Assembly (NCBI RefSeq): GCF_002093745.1
Contig: NZ_MTSB01000036.1
Location: forward strand, 1-14,970
Direction: 5' to 3'
DNA: 14,970 bases
Source: Pseudomonas graminis
GTDB taxonomy: Bacteria > Pseudomonadota > Gammaproteobacteria > Pseudomonadales > Pseudomonadaceae
In this document: in pieces, positions 1 through 7,918 of the stretch
Layout: each line of letters opens with the position of its first letter
How positions within the stretch are numbered: position 1 is the stretch's first letter
Translations under genes and position numbers: made by a program
Notes under the pieces: model-generated
The model's database searches: none
Told to the model about the DNA's origin: nothing
Seen by the model: the letters and a program-made list of their open reading frames with translations, nothing else

Positions 1-175
1 CGACGGTTTCTCGTGCCCATGCTCAGCGTTACACACACCTCCTGTGGGAGTGAGCTTGCTCACGAAAAGGCCGGTACAGCCCCCCGAGACAGGTCGCTTG
101 AACCATTGCCTTCGTGAGCAAGCTCACTCCCACAAAGGGCTGTGTCCATACTGATGCCGTGGTTTCATGCCCCTT
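1..175. repeat. Tandem repeat unit 1 (about 175 bases, cut by the window edge)
   Basis: This stretch matches 206-378 almost base for base. The visible differences are a two-base insertion near position 14 and a few substitutions near the right end, for example GATGCCGTGG here against GATGCTGTGG in unit 2. The unit begins at the window edge, so it may extend further left. It contains a complete REPIN at 43-134. Confidence 0.85.
43..134. repeat. REPIN (inverted pair of REP sequences), copy 1
   Basis: The arms at 43-66 and 111-134 are perfect 24-base reverse complements separated by 44 bases. Each arm is itself a REP-type palindrome: head TGTGGGA, stem GTGAGC-TT-GCTCAC, tail GAA. Two REPs in inverted orientation about 90 bases long are the known REPIN architecture of Pseudomonas, mobilised in trans by RAYT transposases. 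No RAYT gene lies in this window. Confidence 0.85.
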
Positions 176-205
176 GCGAGTGGTGACGCGTGTAGAAGCG
201 CATCG

Positions 206-378
206 CGACGGTTTCTCGCCCATGCTCAGCGTTACACACACCTCCTGTGGGAGTGAGCTTGCTCACGAAAAGGCCGGTACAGCCCCCCGAGACAGGTCGC
301 TTGAACCATTGCCTTCGTGAGCAAGCTCACTCCCACAAGGGGCTGTGTCCATACTGATGCTGTGGTTTCATCCCCCTT
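206..378. repeat. Tandem repeat unit 2
   Basis: Second copy of the unit at 1-175. Homology stops at about 378, where this copy runs into a C/T tract while unit 1 reads GCCCCTTGCGAG. The 30-base stretch between the units (176-205) is not repeated. It contains the REPIN at 246-337. Confidence 0.85.
246..337. repeat. REPIN, copy 2
   Basis: The arms at 246-269 and 314-337 are perfect 24-base reverse complements, identical in sequence to those of copy 1, and the 44-base spacer is also the same. Both the arms and their flanks are conserved, so this copy most likely arose by local duplication of a longer segment and not by a second independent insertion. Confidence 0.85.
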
Positions 379-443
379 TTTTTCGGGCTCAGTGATGTAG
401 GACGCGGAGCGCCGCACGATAGCTGCTTCTGGCTGTGGCTCGC

Positions 444-1847
444 TCAGCGCACTTGCCAGCCCCCGCCCAGCGCTTTGTACAGCGCAATACTGGCCTGAAC
501 CCGCGCCAGCCGTAACTGAACACTCACATCCTGCGCCAGGTACAGCGTGCGCTGGGTCTCCAGCACGGTCAGCAAATCCTCGGCCCCGGCTTCGTAACGG
601 CTCTGCGCGATGCGGAAGGCGGTCTGCGCCTGTTCAAGCTCTTCTTCGTGCCAGTAGCGCTGCTCGTCCAGGCCGCGGATGCTGTTCAGGGCTTTTTCCA
701 CGTCGGCGAAGCTGTTGATGATCGCGCCGCGATAGGTCTCCAGCAGTTCTTCCTGGCGCGCTGTGGCCTTGTCGCGTTCGGCGCTCAGGCGGCCATTATT
801 GAAGATCGGACCTACCAGGCCGGCGGTCAGGCTGCTGAAGGGCGCGCGCAGCCAGTCTTCGGCGCGGGTGGCTTCGGTGCCCAGCCGGGCGCTGAGGGTC
901 AGTTTCGGCAGCATCGCCGCACGGGCCACGGTAACGTTGGCCTGCGCGGCCGCCAGTTCGGCTTCGGCTTTGGCCAGATCAGGGCGGCGGGTCAACAGGT
1001 CGCTGGGCACGCCGGCGCGGATGTCCGGCCAGCTCAGTGTGTCGAAAGCCTGATCGTCCAGCCTGACGTTCTGCATCGGCTGGCCGAGTAGCGCCGCGAG
1101 GGTGATCAATTGTTCGTTGGCCAGTTGCTGAATGCGCGGCAGTTCGCGCTGCTGGGTGGCGACCAGGTTTTTCTGCTGCGCCAGTTCCAGCGCAGTGGCC
1201 GAACCCGAGTCATAACGGGTCTGCACCAGCTTCAAAACGCTCTGCGCATTGGCCAGGTTCAGCCCGGCAATCCGGCCTTGTTCGCGGGCTGCCAGGGTTT
1301 GCGCGTAGCGGTCGGCGACGTTGCTGAGCAAGGTCAGTTCCACGGTCGCCTGATCGAACTCGCTGGCGCGCAGACCTTGAACTGCGCTGTCGCGTGTTGC
1401 AGCGATGCCTCCCCAGAAGTCCACCTCGTAACTGGCGGTCAGGCCGCTGGTGAAATTGTTGGTGTTGTTGTCATCTGACGGGTTGGCCTTGCGGTCGCTG
1501 TTGCGCACGAATGTGTTGCGTTGACCGCGCAGGTCGAACGCCAGCTCCGGCAGCAACGGCGCACCGCCGATGATGGCAGTGGCCTGTGCCTGACGCACCC
1601 GTGCCATCGCCGCAGCCACTTCATGGCTGTCGCGGCTGGCTTGAGCGATCAAGCGGTTCAATTCCGGGCTGCCGAAGCGTTGCCACCATTGAGCGTCGCT
1701 GCGCTGGCTGGCAGCTCGCTCGGCAAACGCCCAGCTCGCGGGTGGCTGGATGCCGCTGTCCAGACGCGGAGCCGGCGCGTTGCAAGCGCTCAGCAGCAGG
1801 CAAACGGTCAGCAGGGAAAGGCATGGCTTCATCGAAGGGTCATTCAC
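444..1847 (-). CDS. opmQ: Outer-membrane lipoprotein channel of the pyoverdine efflux pump (TolC/NodT family)
   Basis: 467-residue outer-membrane efflux protein, predicted to form the trimeric exit duct of the PvdRT-OpmQ pump that moves pyoverdine from periplasm to medium. The N-terminus is a lipoprotein signal: positive start (MK), hydrophobic stretch, then lipobox LSAC with the acylated cysteine at residue 22. Two TolC-type repeats (roughly residues 55-245 and 270-460) are rich in Ala/Gln/Leu coiled-coil helices, with family motifs such as [17 protein letters not shown] and [14 protein letters not shown]. The GTG start at 1847 overlaps the pvdT stop by 8 bases, so translation is probably coupled. 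The ATG at 1832 (residue 6) would give a more normal signal peptide starting MKPCLSLL and may be the true start; neither has a clear ribosome-binding site. It is the last gene of the operon. The family call is firm, and the specific name rests on the neighbouring pvdR, pvdT and pvdQ. Confidence 0.9.
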   Translation of the reverse strand: MNDPSMKPCLSLLTVCLLLSACNAPAPRLDSGIQPPASWAFAERAASQRSDAQWWQRFGSPELNRLIAQASRDSHEVAAAMARVRQAQATAIIGGAPLLPELAFDLRGQRNTFVRNSDRKANPSDDNNTNNFTSGLTASYEVDFWGGIAATRDSAVQGLRASEFDQATVELTLLSNVADRYAQTLAAREQGRIAGLNLANAQSVLKLVQTRYDSGSATALELAQQKNLVATQQRELPRIQQLANEQLITLAALLGQPMQNVRLDDQAFDTLSWPDIRAGVPSDLLTRRPDLAKAEAELAAAQANVTVARAAMLPKLTLSARLGTEATRAEDWLRAPFSSLTAGLVGPIFNNGRLSAERDKATARQEELLETYRGAIINSFADVEKALNSIRGLDEQRYWHEEELEQAQTAFRIAQSRYEAGAEDLLTVLETQRTLYLAQDVSVQLRLARVQASIALYKALGGGWQVR

Positions 1848-3813
1848 TGGTAAGGGCCGTCACCGGGTCGAGCCGTGCGGCTTTGCGGGCCGGCATGAAG
1901 CCGAAGATCACGCCGGTGACCAAGGCGCAGGCAAAGGCACCGATCACCGCAGGCAGGGTGAAGGCCACCGCCACGTTGCTCAGCAGCAATGCCACGCCCA
2001 TTCCCAGCGCCAGCACGATACCGGCCAGCCCGCCGACCACCGAGAGCATCACCGCTTCGGTGAGGAACTGGCGCAGAATGTCGCGCTGCCGCGCCCCGGT
2101 GGCCATGCGGATGCCGATCTCGCGAGTGCGCTCACGCACCGTCATCAGCATGATGTTCATGACCCCGATGCCGCCGACCAGCAGCGAGATGGCGGCAATC
2201 GAGCCGAGCATCATCGACAGGGTGTTCTGGGTGCGTGCCTCGGCCTGGATCATCGCGGCGTTGTTGGTCAGCTCGTAATCCTGTTTGCCGTTGTGCAGGC
2301 GCTGCAGCAGGCAGCGGATCGCTGCTTCGGCTTGCTTGACGTTGTTGGCGTCGCGGGTGGCGATGGTGATGTACTCCGGGTCTTGCGAGCCGAACAGCCG
2401 GATGCTGGCCGAGGAGTAGGGAATGGCGATGCGGTTGTCGCTGTCCAGGTCGCCCGAGGTCGCGCCTTTTTCCTGAAGTACGCCGACCACTTGAAAGGGG
2501 ACGTTCTCGATCAGGATGTATTGGCCAATAGGGTCGATGCGCTCGCCGAACAGCTTTTGCCGGACTTTATGACCAATCACGGCCACGGCGGCTGCGCTCT
2601 GTTCATCGGCCTCACTGAAGTAACTGCCTTCCACCACCGGCCAGTTGAAGATCGCCGGAAAGTGCGTGTCGTTGCCGCCGACGTAACTGGAGTGGTCGAC
2701 ATTGCCGTAGCGCACACCGGCCTGTCCGCCATTCACCGGCATGATTATTTTGACTTCGGGCAGGTCGCCCAGCGCCGCGACTTCTTCCAGTGTGATGACG
2801 CCTTTCGGCGCGCGCGGGTTGGGGGCCTTGCCGTTCAGGTAGATGATGTTGGAGCCGAATGAGGACATCTGCGCCATGACCTGGCGCTTGCTGCCTTCAC
2901 CGACAGCGAGCATGACCACCACTGACGCGACGCCGATGACGATGCCCAGCAAGGTCAGCGCGGTGCGGAAGCGGTTGATCCACATGACGCGCCACGCCGC
3001 CTGAACCGCGTCGAACAATTCGCCTTTCCAGGCCCCGTGACTGGCGCTGCCTTCGCTCAAACGCTTGCGCAGATCGACGGCCTGCAGTGCAGCCGGGTTC
3101 GCAGAGCGCTGCACATCGGAAACCTCCCTAGCGGTGTCGCTGATCACCAGACCGTCACTGATTTCGATGACCCTGTTGGCCCGTGCAGCGACTTCCCGGT
3201 CGTGGGTGATCAGAATCACCACATGCCCTTGGCTGGCCAGTTCGTCCAGCAGGGCCATGACTTCGGCACCGCTGTGGCTGTCCAGCGCGCCGGTGGGTTC
3301 GTCGGCAAGAATGATGTGCCCGCCATTCATCAGTGCGCGAGCGATGGACACCCGTTGCTGCTGGCCGCCGGACAGTTGATGCGGGCGATTGCCGGTGCGA
3401 GAGGCCAGGCCCAGACGGTCGAGCAGGGCAGCGGCCCGGGCGTGGCGCTCTGCGGCGGCTGTTCCGGCGTAGATGGCCGGCATCTCGACGTTTTCCTGCG
3501 CCGAACCGGACGGGATCAGGTGGTAGCCCTGAAACACGAAGCCGAATGCCTCGCGCCGCAGCCAGGCCAGTTCGTCGCTGCCCAGCTCGGCAACGTTTTC
3601 CCCGGCAAACAGGTATTCACCCGACGTGGGGCGATCCAGACAGCCAAGGATGTTCATCAGCGTCGATTTGCCGGAGCCGGAGGCGCCGACAATCGCCACG
3701 AACTCGCCGGCATGAATCGACAGGTCGATGCCGCGCAGCACGTTGACCTGCGGGCTGTCGCCACCGCCGTAGGTTTTGCGGATGCCCCGCAGGTCGATCA
3801 GCGGCGTGCGCAT
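1840..3813 (-). CDS. pvdT: MacB-type ABC transporter, ATPase-permease fusion of the pyoverdine pump
   Basis: 657-residue inner-membrane protein with an N-terminal nucleotide-binding domain fused to a MacB/FtsX-type membrane domain. Visible motifs are Walker [10 protein letters not shown] (43-51), Q-loop glutamine near 95, ABC signature LSGGQ (147-151), Walker B ILADE ending at Glu172, and the switch histidine of ITHD near 204. One membrane helix (about 284-304) precedes a large periplasmic domain (about 305-530). Three more helices follow at about 533-558, 587-612 and 618-640, with the MacB hallmark [11 protein letters not shown] between the second and third. This is the MacB topology, which couples ATP hydrolysis to export of substrate from the periplasm through a TolC-like duct. 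The ATG follows the pvdR stop directly (TGAATG), which implies translational coupling. Assignment to pyoverdine rests on the operon and on pvdQ opposite. Confidence 0.93.
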   Translation of the reverse strand: MRTPLIDLRGIRKTYGGGDSPQVNVLRGIDLSIHAGEFVAIVGASGSGKSTLMNILGCLDRPTSGEYLFAGENVAELGSDELAWLRREAFGFVFQGYHLIPSGSAQENVEMPAIYAGTAAAERHARAAALLDRLGLASRTGNRPHQLSGGQQQRVSIARALMNGGHIILADEPTGALDSHSGAEVMALLDELASQGHVVILITHDREVAARANRVIEISDGLVISDTAREVSDVQRSANPAALQAVDLRKRLSEGSASHGAWKGELFDAVQAAWRVMWINRFRTALTLLGIVIGVASVVVMLAVGEGSKRQVMAQMSSFGSNIIYLNGKAPNPRAPKGVITLEEVAALGDLPEVKIIMPVNGGQAGVRYGNVDHSSYVGGNDTHFPAIFNWPVVEGSYFSEADEQSAAAVAVIGHKVRQKLFGERIDPIGQYILIENVPFQVVGVLQEKGATSGDLDSDNRIAIPYSSASIRLFGSQDPEYITIATRDANNVKQAEAAIRCLLQRLHNGKQDYELTNNAAMIQAEARTQNTLSMMLGSIAAISLLVGGIGVMNIMLMTVRERTREIGIRMATGARQRDILRQFLTEAVMLSVVGGLAGIVLALGMGVALLLSNVAVAFTLPAVIGAFACALVTGVIFGFMPARKAARLDPVTALTSE

Positions 3814-4986
3814 TCAGCCTCCGCTCCCGGCGGGAGCGTTTATCAGCAGGCGATCACCTTCATTCAGACCGTCGATAATCTGCACCCGCAGACGGTCGCT
3901 GATCCCGGTGCGTACCTGACGCCGTTGCACCTCGCCATCGGCGGCCAGCACCTGCACGGTCTGAATACCGGCTTGCGCGCCATTTTGCAGGGCCGCGAGC
4001 GGGGCGGTGAGGGTGTTCTCGGCTTTGCCCGCGACGAAGAAGATCTGTGCGGTCATTTCTGCCATCAGTGCCTGATCGCTGTTGTCGACGTCCAGCAGCA
4101 CGGTGTAGAGCACCACCCGGCCACCGCCGCTCTTGCGCGAACTGCTCGGGCTGCCACCGCCCTGATTGGCCTGATCCAGCGGCCTGGGCGGGACTGGCAG
4201 AATCTGCCTGACGGTGCTGCTCCAGCGCCGATGACCACCGCTCAGGGTAGTGAAATAGGCGGTCATGCCCGGTTTGACATGGCCGATGTCAGCCTCCGAG
4301 ACTTCGGCCCAGACGGTCATGGGAGATAACCGGGCAATACGCAGAATCAGTGGCGTCTGTTGTTGTGCGTTGAGGGTCTGGCCTTCACGGGCATCCAGCG
4401 CGACCACGGTGCCGCTCATGGGCGCGTAAATGCGTGTGTAACCCAGCGCCGCTTCGTCACTGCGCAGTGCGGCCTGGGCTTCGAGGATCTGTGCCTTGAA
4501 CATGTCGACCCTGGCCTGCGTGGCACGAAATTCGGATTGCGCCGCCTGCACGTCTTCGGCGCGTGTGGCACCGCCCGCTGCCAGGTTCTTCTGGCGTTGT
4601 TGTTTCTGCTCGGCCAGCTCGTGCAGCGCACGCTGCTCCTGAAGCTGGGCCTTGAGGTTATCGATGGCGTAGCGCGCGGCATCGAGTTTGGCTTTTTGCG
4701 TCGAAGGGTCGATTTCCACCAGCAAATCGCCTTCCTTGACCTGATCACCCACCTGCGCGTGGATCTTCATGATCTGCCCGCTGGCTTGCGAGCCGACGTC
4801 CACGTAGCTGCGCGGTTGCAGGGTGCCCAACGCGGTCACGCTGTTTTCGAGGGTGCCGCGCGTCACCGTCACGGTCGACGCAGTGCCCTCGCCGCCGGGC
4901 AGGATCTGCCAGGCACACACAGCAATGACCGGGAACAGGCACAGCGCCACCAGAAGGGCGCGTCGAGGATGTCGAGAGCGTTTCAT
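3814..4986 (-). CDS. pvdR: MacA-type periplasmic adaptor of the pyoverdine efflux pump
   Basis: 390-residue membrane-fusion protein linking PvdT to OpmQ. An N-terminal positively charged segment and single hydrophobic helix (about residues 10-28) anchor it in the inner membrane. The biotinyl-lipoyl fold is split into two halves (about 62-95, GQIMKIHAQVGDQVKEGD, and about 186-205, YAPMSGTVVALDAREGQ) around a Gln/Ala-rich helical hairpin (about 98-182). The beta-barrel and membrane-proximal domains follow. A Gly/Ser-rich insert near 275-290 looks like the flexible loop seen in MacA relatives. The ATG at 4986 is preceded by AGGA seven bases upstream, supporting this start. It is the first gene of the operon pvdR-pvdT-opmQ and lies downstream of a consensus PvdS promoter element (5066-5089). 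The MacA family is certain and the pyoverdine role is inferred from context. Confidence 0.92.
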   Translation of the reverse strand: MKRSRHPRRALLVALCLFPVIAVCAWQILPGGEGTASTVTVTRGTLENSVTALGTLQPRSYVDVGSQASGQIMKIHAQVGDQVKEGDLLVEIDPSTQKAKLDAARYAIDNLKAQLQEQRALHELAEQKQQRQKNLAAGGATRAEDVQAAQSEFRATQARVDMFKAQILEAQAALRSDEAALGYTRIYAPMSGTVVALDAREGQTLNAQQQTPLILRIARLSPMTVWAEVSEADIGHVKPGMTAYFTTLSGGHRRWSSTVRQILPVPPRPLDQANQGGGSPSSSRKSGGGRVVLYTVLLDVDNSDQALMAEMTAQIFFVAGKAENTLTAPLAALQNGAQAGIQTVQVLAADGEVQRRQVRTGISDRLRVQIIDGLNEGDRLLINAPAGSGG

Positions 4987-5033
4987 GCAGATTCCTGCGC
5001 TGGGAGATCAGCCGGTCGACGAGCAACGGCTGT

Positions 5034-5067
5034 AGAGCTGCTCTTTAATCAGAGCTGCCCTTTAAAC
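5034..5067. repeat. Tandem 17-base direct repeat in the pvdR leader
   Basis: AGAGCTGCTCTTTAATC (5034-5050) is followed at once by AGAGCTGCCCTTTAAAC (5051-5067), with 15 of 17 bases identical. The first unit contains the interrupted palindrome AGAGC-T-GCTCT, and the second has one mismatch in it. The pair lies just downstream of, and touches, the CGT of the pvdR PvdS element, so it covers the expected transcription start and early leader. A regulator site is possible, but no known operator is recognised. Confidence 0.7.
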
Positions 5068-5089
5068 GAGGCATGGAGGCAGGAATTTA
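5066..5089 (-). promoter_or_regulatory. PvdS-type iron-starvation promoter element for pvdR-pvdT-opmQ
   Basis: Read on the minus strand, TAAAT (5089-5085) is followed by exactly 16 bases and CGT (5068-5066), an exact match to the published TAAAT-N16-CGT pattern of PvdS-dependent promoters. The flanking GCTAAATTCC also resembles the extended box. The CGT lies 79 bases upstream of the pvdR start codon. Use by PvdS under iron limitation is inferred from the pattern and the genes served. Confidence 0.8.
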
Positions 5090-5117
5090 GCGCCGCGCAC
5101 CGGTTGTACGATTCAGC

Positions 5118-5141
5118 TAAAAATCCGCCTCCGTACTTCGT
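5118..5141 (+). promoter_or_regulatory. PvdS-type iron-starvation promoter element for pvdQ
   Basis: TAAAA (5118-5122), 16 bases, then CGT (5139-5141). This is one base away from TAAAT-N16-CGT, and the flank reads GCTAAAAATCC. The CGT lies 48 bases before the pvdQ start. The weaker first half compared with the pvdR side may mean a weaker promoter, which is inference. Confidence 0.72.
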
Positions 5142-5188
5142 TTAACGGGAGCGGCTAATTCGGGTCGTCTTGTCGAGTTGGAGTCAGC

Positions 5189-7531
5189 GTGATTATGTCC
5201 AGAGCACTGCCCGGTTTTGTGTTTGCAGGCCTTTCGTGCGCAGTGGTTTTACCTGCGCAGGCACTGGTTGCCCCTGAACAGCAGGCCTCCTTGCATCAGG
5301 CGGCAAAGGCCGAGATCCGGCGCACCGGTTTTGGCGTGCCGCACATCGTCGCGGATGACGAGCGAGGTCTGGGGTTCGGTATCGGTTACGCTTACGCGCA
5401 GGACAACCTGTGCCTGCTGGCCAATGAGGTTGTCACCGTCAACGGCGAACGCTCGCGCTATTTCGGGCCGGACAAGGCGACCCTTGAGCAGCGCAGCAAC
5501 ATGGCCAGCGACCTGCTGTTCAAATGGCTCAATACCCCGCAGGCGCTGGCGGACTTCTGGAAGGCTCAGCCTCTTGAAATTCGCCAGTTGATGCAAGGCT
5601 ATGTCGCCGGTTACAACCGCTCTCTGGATGAGCAGAAGGGCAAAGGCCTGCCGCAACCGTGCGCGGCCGAATGGGTGCGTCCGATCAGCACTGATGATCT
5701 GGTGCGCCTGACACGTCGTCTGTTGGTCGAAGGCGGAGTAGGGCAGTTCACTGAAGCGTTGGCCGGTGCCCGGCCACCTTCTGCGCAAAAGCCATTGCAG
5801 GTTGATAGCCAGCAGGTTCAAGCGCTGCAACTGGCCGCCGCCCGCAACGAGCGCTTTGCCCTGGAGCGTGGCAGCAATGCGGTGGCAGTCGGTCGTGATC
5901 TGTCCGCCAACGGGCGAGGCCTGTTGCTGGCCAACCCGCACTTTCCGTGGGGCGGCGGCATGCGTTTCTATCAGATGCACCTGACCATTCCCGGCAAGCT
6001 GGACGTGATGGGCGCCGCATTGCCGGGTTTGCCGTTGATCAACATCGGTTTCAATCGGCACCTGGCCTGGAGCCACACTGTCGACACGTCGAAACACTTC
6101 ACGCTGCACCGCTTGCAGCTTGATCCGAAAGACCCGACCCGCTACTTGCTGGATGGCAAGTCCATCGCAATGGACAAGCAGCAGGTGAACGTCGAGGTGA
6201 GGCAGCCCGACGGCAGCTTCAAGGCGGTGCCGCGCATCCTGTATTCGTCGACGTTTGGCCCAGTGGTGCAGTGGCCGGGCAAGCTGGACTGGGATGCAAA
6301 GTTTGCCTTCAGCCTGCGCGACGCCAACCTGGAAAACGACCGGGTGTTGCAGCAATGGTATGCAATGGACAAGGCCGACAGCCTCAAGGCGTTTCAGGCG
6401 TCGGTGCATAAAATTCAGGGCATTCCGTGGGTCAACACCCTGGCGGTCGATGCCAAGGGGCAGGCGTTGTACATGAACCTGTCGGTAGTGCCGAATGTTG
6501 ACGCGGCCAAGCTCGCCAAGTGCAGCGACCCGCGCATCGGCACCGAACTGATCGTGCTCGACGGTTCGCGCAGCGCGTGCAACTGGAGCGTGTCTCCCGA
6601 GGCGGCGCAAGCGGGCATTTATCCGTCGTCGCGCCAGCCGCAGCTGTTGCGGACTGATTTCGTGCAGCATTCCAACGACTCGGCCTGGATGGTCAATCCG
6701 GCCGCGCCGTTAAAAGACTTTTCACCCTTGATCAGCCAGGACGGTCAGCCGCTGGGGCAGCGTGCGCGTTTTGCGCTGGATCGGCTGAGCAGCCTGGAGA
6801 AGGCAGGCAAGGTCAGCGCCGAGCACCTGCAAGCGATGGTCATGGACAACGAGGTGTATCAGGCCGGGCAAGTTTTGCCGGATCTGCTGAAATTCTGCGC
6901 CTCGGAGCTGGGGGGCGATGCGGCGCGTCTGGCACCGTTGTGTACCGCGCTGAACGCCTGGGACGGACGCGCTGACCTCAACAGTGGTATCGGTTTCGTG
7001 TATTTCCAGCGGATCGTGACCGCTATGCAGGCGGTCGCCTCGCGCTGGCGTGTGGTGTTCGACCCGCTAGACCCGGTTCATACACCCAGCGGGCTGGCGA
7101 TTGAAAACCCGCAGGTTGCCACGGCCTTGCGCGCCGCCATGCTTGCGGCGGTGGATGAGGTGGCCAAGGCCGGTTTCTCCGCTGAGACCCGATGGGGCGA
7201 CATTCAGGTCTCCAGCATCAGCGGCCAACCGATTTCGATCCACGGCGGCCCGGCCGAGCTGGGCATCTACAACGCGATGCAGACCGTTGCAGGCAAGGAC
7301 GGCAAGCGCGAAGTGGTCAGTGGCACCAGCTACCTGCAAGTGGTGACGTTTGATGATCAGGGTCCCAAGGCGCAGGGTTTGCTGGCGTTTTCCGAGTCGA
7401 GCAACCCACAGTCCGCCCATTCAAGGGACCAGACCGAAGCGTTTTCGAAAAAGCAATGGGCCACGCTGCCGTTCACAGAGCAGCAAATCAAGGCTGATCC
7501 GGCGTATCAGGTGCAGGTGATCAAGGAATAG
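5189..7531 (+). CDS. pvdQ: PvdQ acylase, periplasmic Ntn hydrolase of pyoverdine maturation
   Basis: 780-residue penicillin-acylase-family precursor. It removes the fatty-acyl chain from the pyoverdine precursor (acylated ferribactin) in the periplasm; characterised homologues also cleave long-chain acyl-homoserine lactones. A signal peptide ends near residue 25 (LPAQA before LVAPEQ). The self-processing site is visible as RG|SNAVAVG: Ser229 would become the N-terminal nucleophile of a beta chain of about 552 residues, preceded by the alpha chain and a short excised linker. His at beta-23 (NPHFPWGG) and the oxyanion-type Asn in HSNDSAW (residue 496, beta-268) match known PvdQ catalytic positions. 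The start is GTG at 5189 with GGAG five bases upstream. ATG at 5195 is the alternative and lacks only two residues. It is transcribed alone from its own PvdS-type element and ends at a terminator at 7557. Confidence 0.94.
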   Translation: MIMSRALPGFVFAGLSCAVVLPAQALVAPEQQASLHQAAKAEIRRTGFGVPHIVADDERGLGFGIGYAYAQDNLCLLANEVVTVNGERSRYFGPDKATLEQRSNMASDLLFKWLNTPQALADFWKAQPLEIRQLMQGYVAGYNRSLDEQKGKGLPQPCAAEWVRPISTDDLVRLTRRLLVEGGVGQFTEALAGARPPSAQKPLQVDSQQVQALQLAAARNERFALERGSNAVAVGRDLSANGRGLLLANPHFPWGGGMRFYQMHLTIPGKLDVMGAALPGLPLINIGFNRHLAWSHTVDTSKHFTLHRLQLDPKDPTRYLLDGKSIAMDKQQVNVEVRQPDGSFKAVPRILYSSTFGPVVQWPGKLDWDAKFAFSLRDANLENDRVLQQWYAMDKADSLKAFQASVHKIQGIPWVNTLAVDAKGQALYMNLSVVPNVDAAKLAKCSDPRIGTELIVLDGSRSACNWSVSPEAAQAGIYPSSRQPQLLRTDFVQHSNDSAWMVNPAAPLKDFSPLISQDGQPLGQRARFALDRLSSLEKAGKVSAEHLQAMVMDNEVYQAGQVLPDLLKFCASELGGDAARLAPLCTALNAWDGRADLNSGIGFVYFQRIVTAMQAVASRWRVVFDPLDPVHTPSGLAIENPQVATALRAAMLAAVDEVAKAGFSAETRWGDIQVSSISGQPISIHGGPAELGIYNAMQTVAGKDGKREVVSGTSYLQVVTFDDQGPKAQGLLAFSESSNPQSAHSRDQTEAFSKKQWATLPFTEQQIKADPAYQVQVIKE

Positions 7532-7556
7532 GGGGATCAGCAGGCATTTGGAGAAA

Positions 7557-7590
7557 GCGTTTGGGCCATACGGCCCAAATGCGCCTTTCT
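7557..7590 (+). terminator. Hairpin terminator after pvdQ, probably bidirectional
   Basis: An 11-base-pair stem (7557-7567 with 7572-7582, one G-T pair) closes a 4-base ATAC loop. It is followed by GCCTTTCT on the plus strand, and on the minus strand by TTTCTC. It sits 26 bases after the pvdQ stop and 19 bases after the stop of the convergent small gene at 7601-7918, so one hairpin can end both transcripts. Confidence 0.75.
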
Positions 7591-7600
7591 GTTAGTTCAT

Positions 7601-7918
7601 TCAGCCCGCGTTGGTGTCGATATCAGCGTCGGTGCCCTGGGTGGGCTGATGATTGCGCTGGTCTTCCTTTTTTTCCTGAGGCTCGTAGTCAGGCACGTAG
7701 GCGCTGCCGTTGGACTGCTGGCTCTGGTTCTGGCCTTGGGACTGGCTTTGGCTAGGGGCAGGGGTCTGACCTTGCGTCTGGCCGTCACCTTTTTCAGTCT
7801 CCGGCTCTACGTCCGAAACCTGCGGCTCGATGGCCGGATCGTTGCGGTCCGGACCTGGCGCGGCAGGCGCGTCCTGATTAGGCGTCGGTTCTTTCTGGCG
7901 TTGCGGTTCGATGGACAT
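7601..7918 (-). CDS. Small acidic Pro/Gln-rich protein, probably disordered, function unknown
   Basis: 105-residue protein that I do not recognise. It is very hydrophilic: long runs rich in Gln, Pro, Glu, Asp, Ser and Asn (for example QTQGQTPAPSQSQSQGQNQ), no cysteine, no tryptophan or phenylalanine, and only two tyrosines in AYVPDYEP. It has no signal peptide or membrane segment, so it is probably cytoplasmic and intrinsically disordered. The start ATG at 7918 is preceded by GAGGTAG at good spacing. That ribosome-binding site is the main reason to take it as real and to prefer it to the longer frame opening at 8170, which would run through a REPIN. It is convergent with pvdQ and shares its terminator. 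Nothing in the sequence ties it to pyoverdine. Confidence 0.7.
   Translation of the reverse strand: MSIEPQRQKEPTPNQDAPAAPGPDRNDPAIEPQVSDVEPETEKGDGQTQGQTPAPSQSQSQGQNQSQQSNGSAYVPDYEPQEKKEDQRNHQPTQGTDADIDTNAG

Larger units (their letters stand above)
1..443. other. Gene-free region downstream of opmQ, mostly tandem REPIN repeats
   Basis: No credible gene lies here. Positions 1-175 and 206-378 are near-identical direct repeats (offset 203-205 bases), each holding a long inverted repeat described separately. The short open frames on the minus strand at 29-241 and 232-417 are copies of each other because they are read through the duplicated repeat, so they are not taken as genes. Positions 401-420 carry a worn copy of a motif that recurs at 14783-14803. 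I see no T-rich intrinsic terminator directly after the opmQ stop. The repeat hairpins may serve as the 3' end of the opmQ transcript, which is inference. Confidence 0.8.
4987..5188. promoter_or_regulatory. Divergent pvdR / pvdQ promoter region
   Basis: This 202-base gap separates two genes read in opposite directions. It holds one PvdS-type element facing each gene (5066-5089 minus, 5118-5141 plus) and a 17-base tandem repeat (5034-5067) in the pvdR leader. The 28 bases between the two elements (5090-5117) are the only part not downstream of either promoter. I saw no convincing Fur box (GATAATGATAATCATTATC-like) here, which fits indirect iron control through PvdS. Confidence 0.8.

Noticed and set aside
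29..417. Pair of minus-strand open frames ending in the same 45 or so residues
   Set aside because: They are translations of the duplicated REPIN unit, not two paralogous genes.
5249..6670. Long antisense open frame (473 residues) opposite pvdQ
   Set aside because: A shadow of a GC-rich gene: no family features, no ribosome-binding site, and pvdQ on the other strand has all catalytic motifs.
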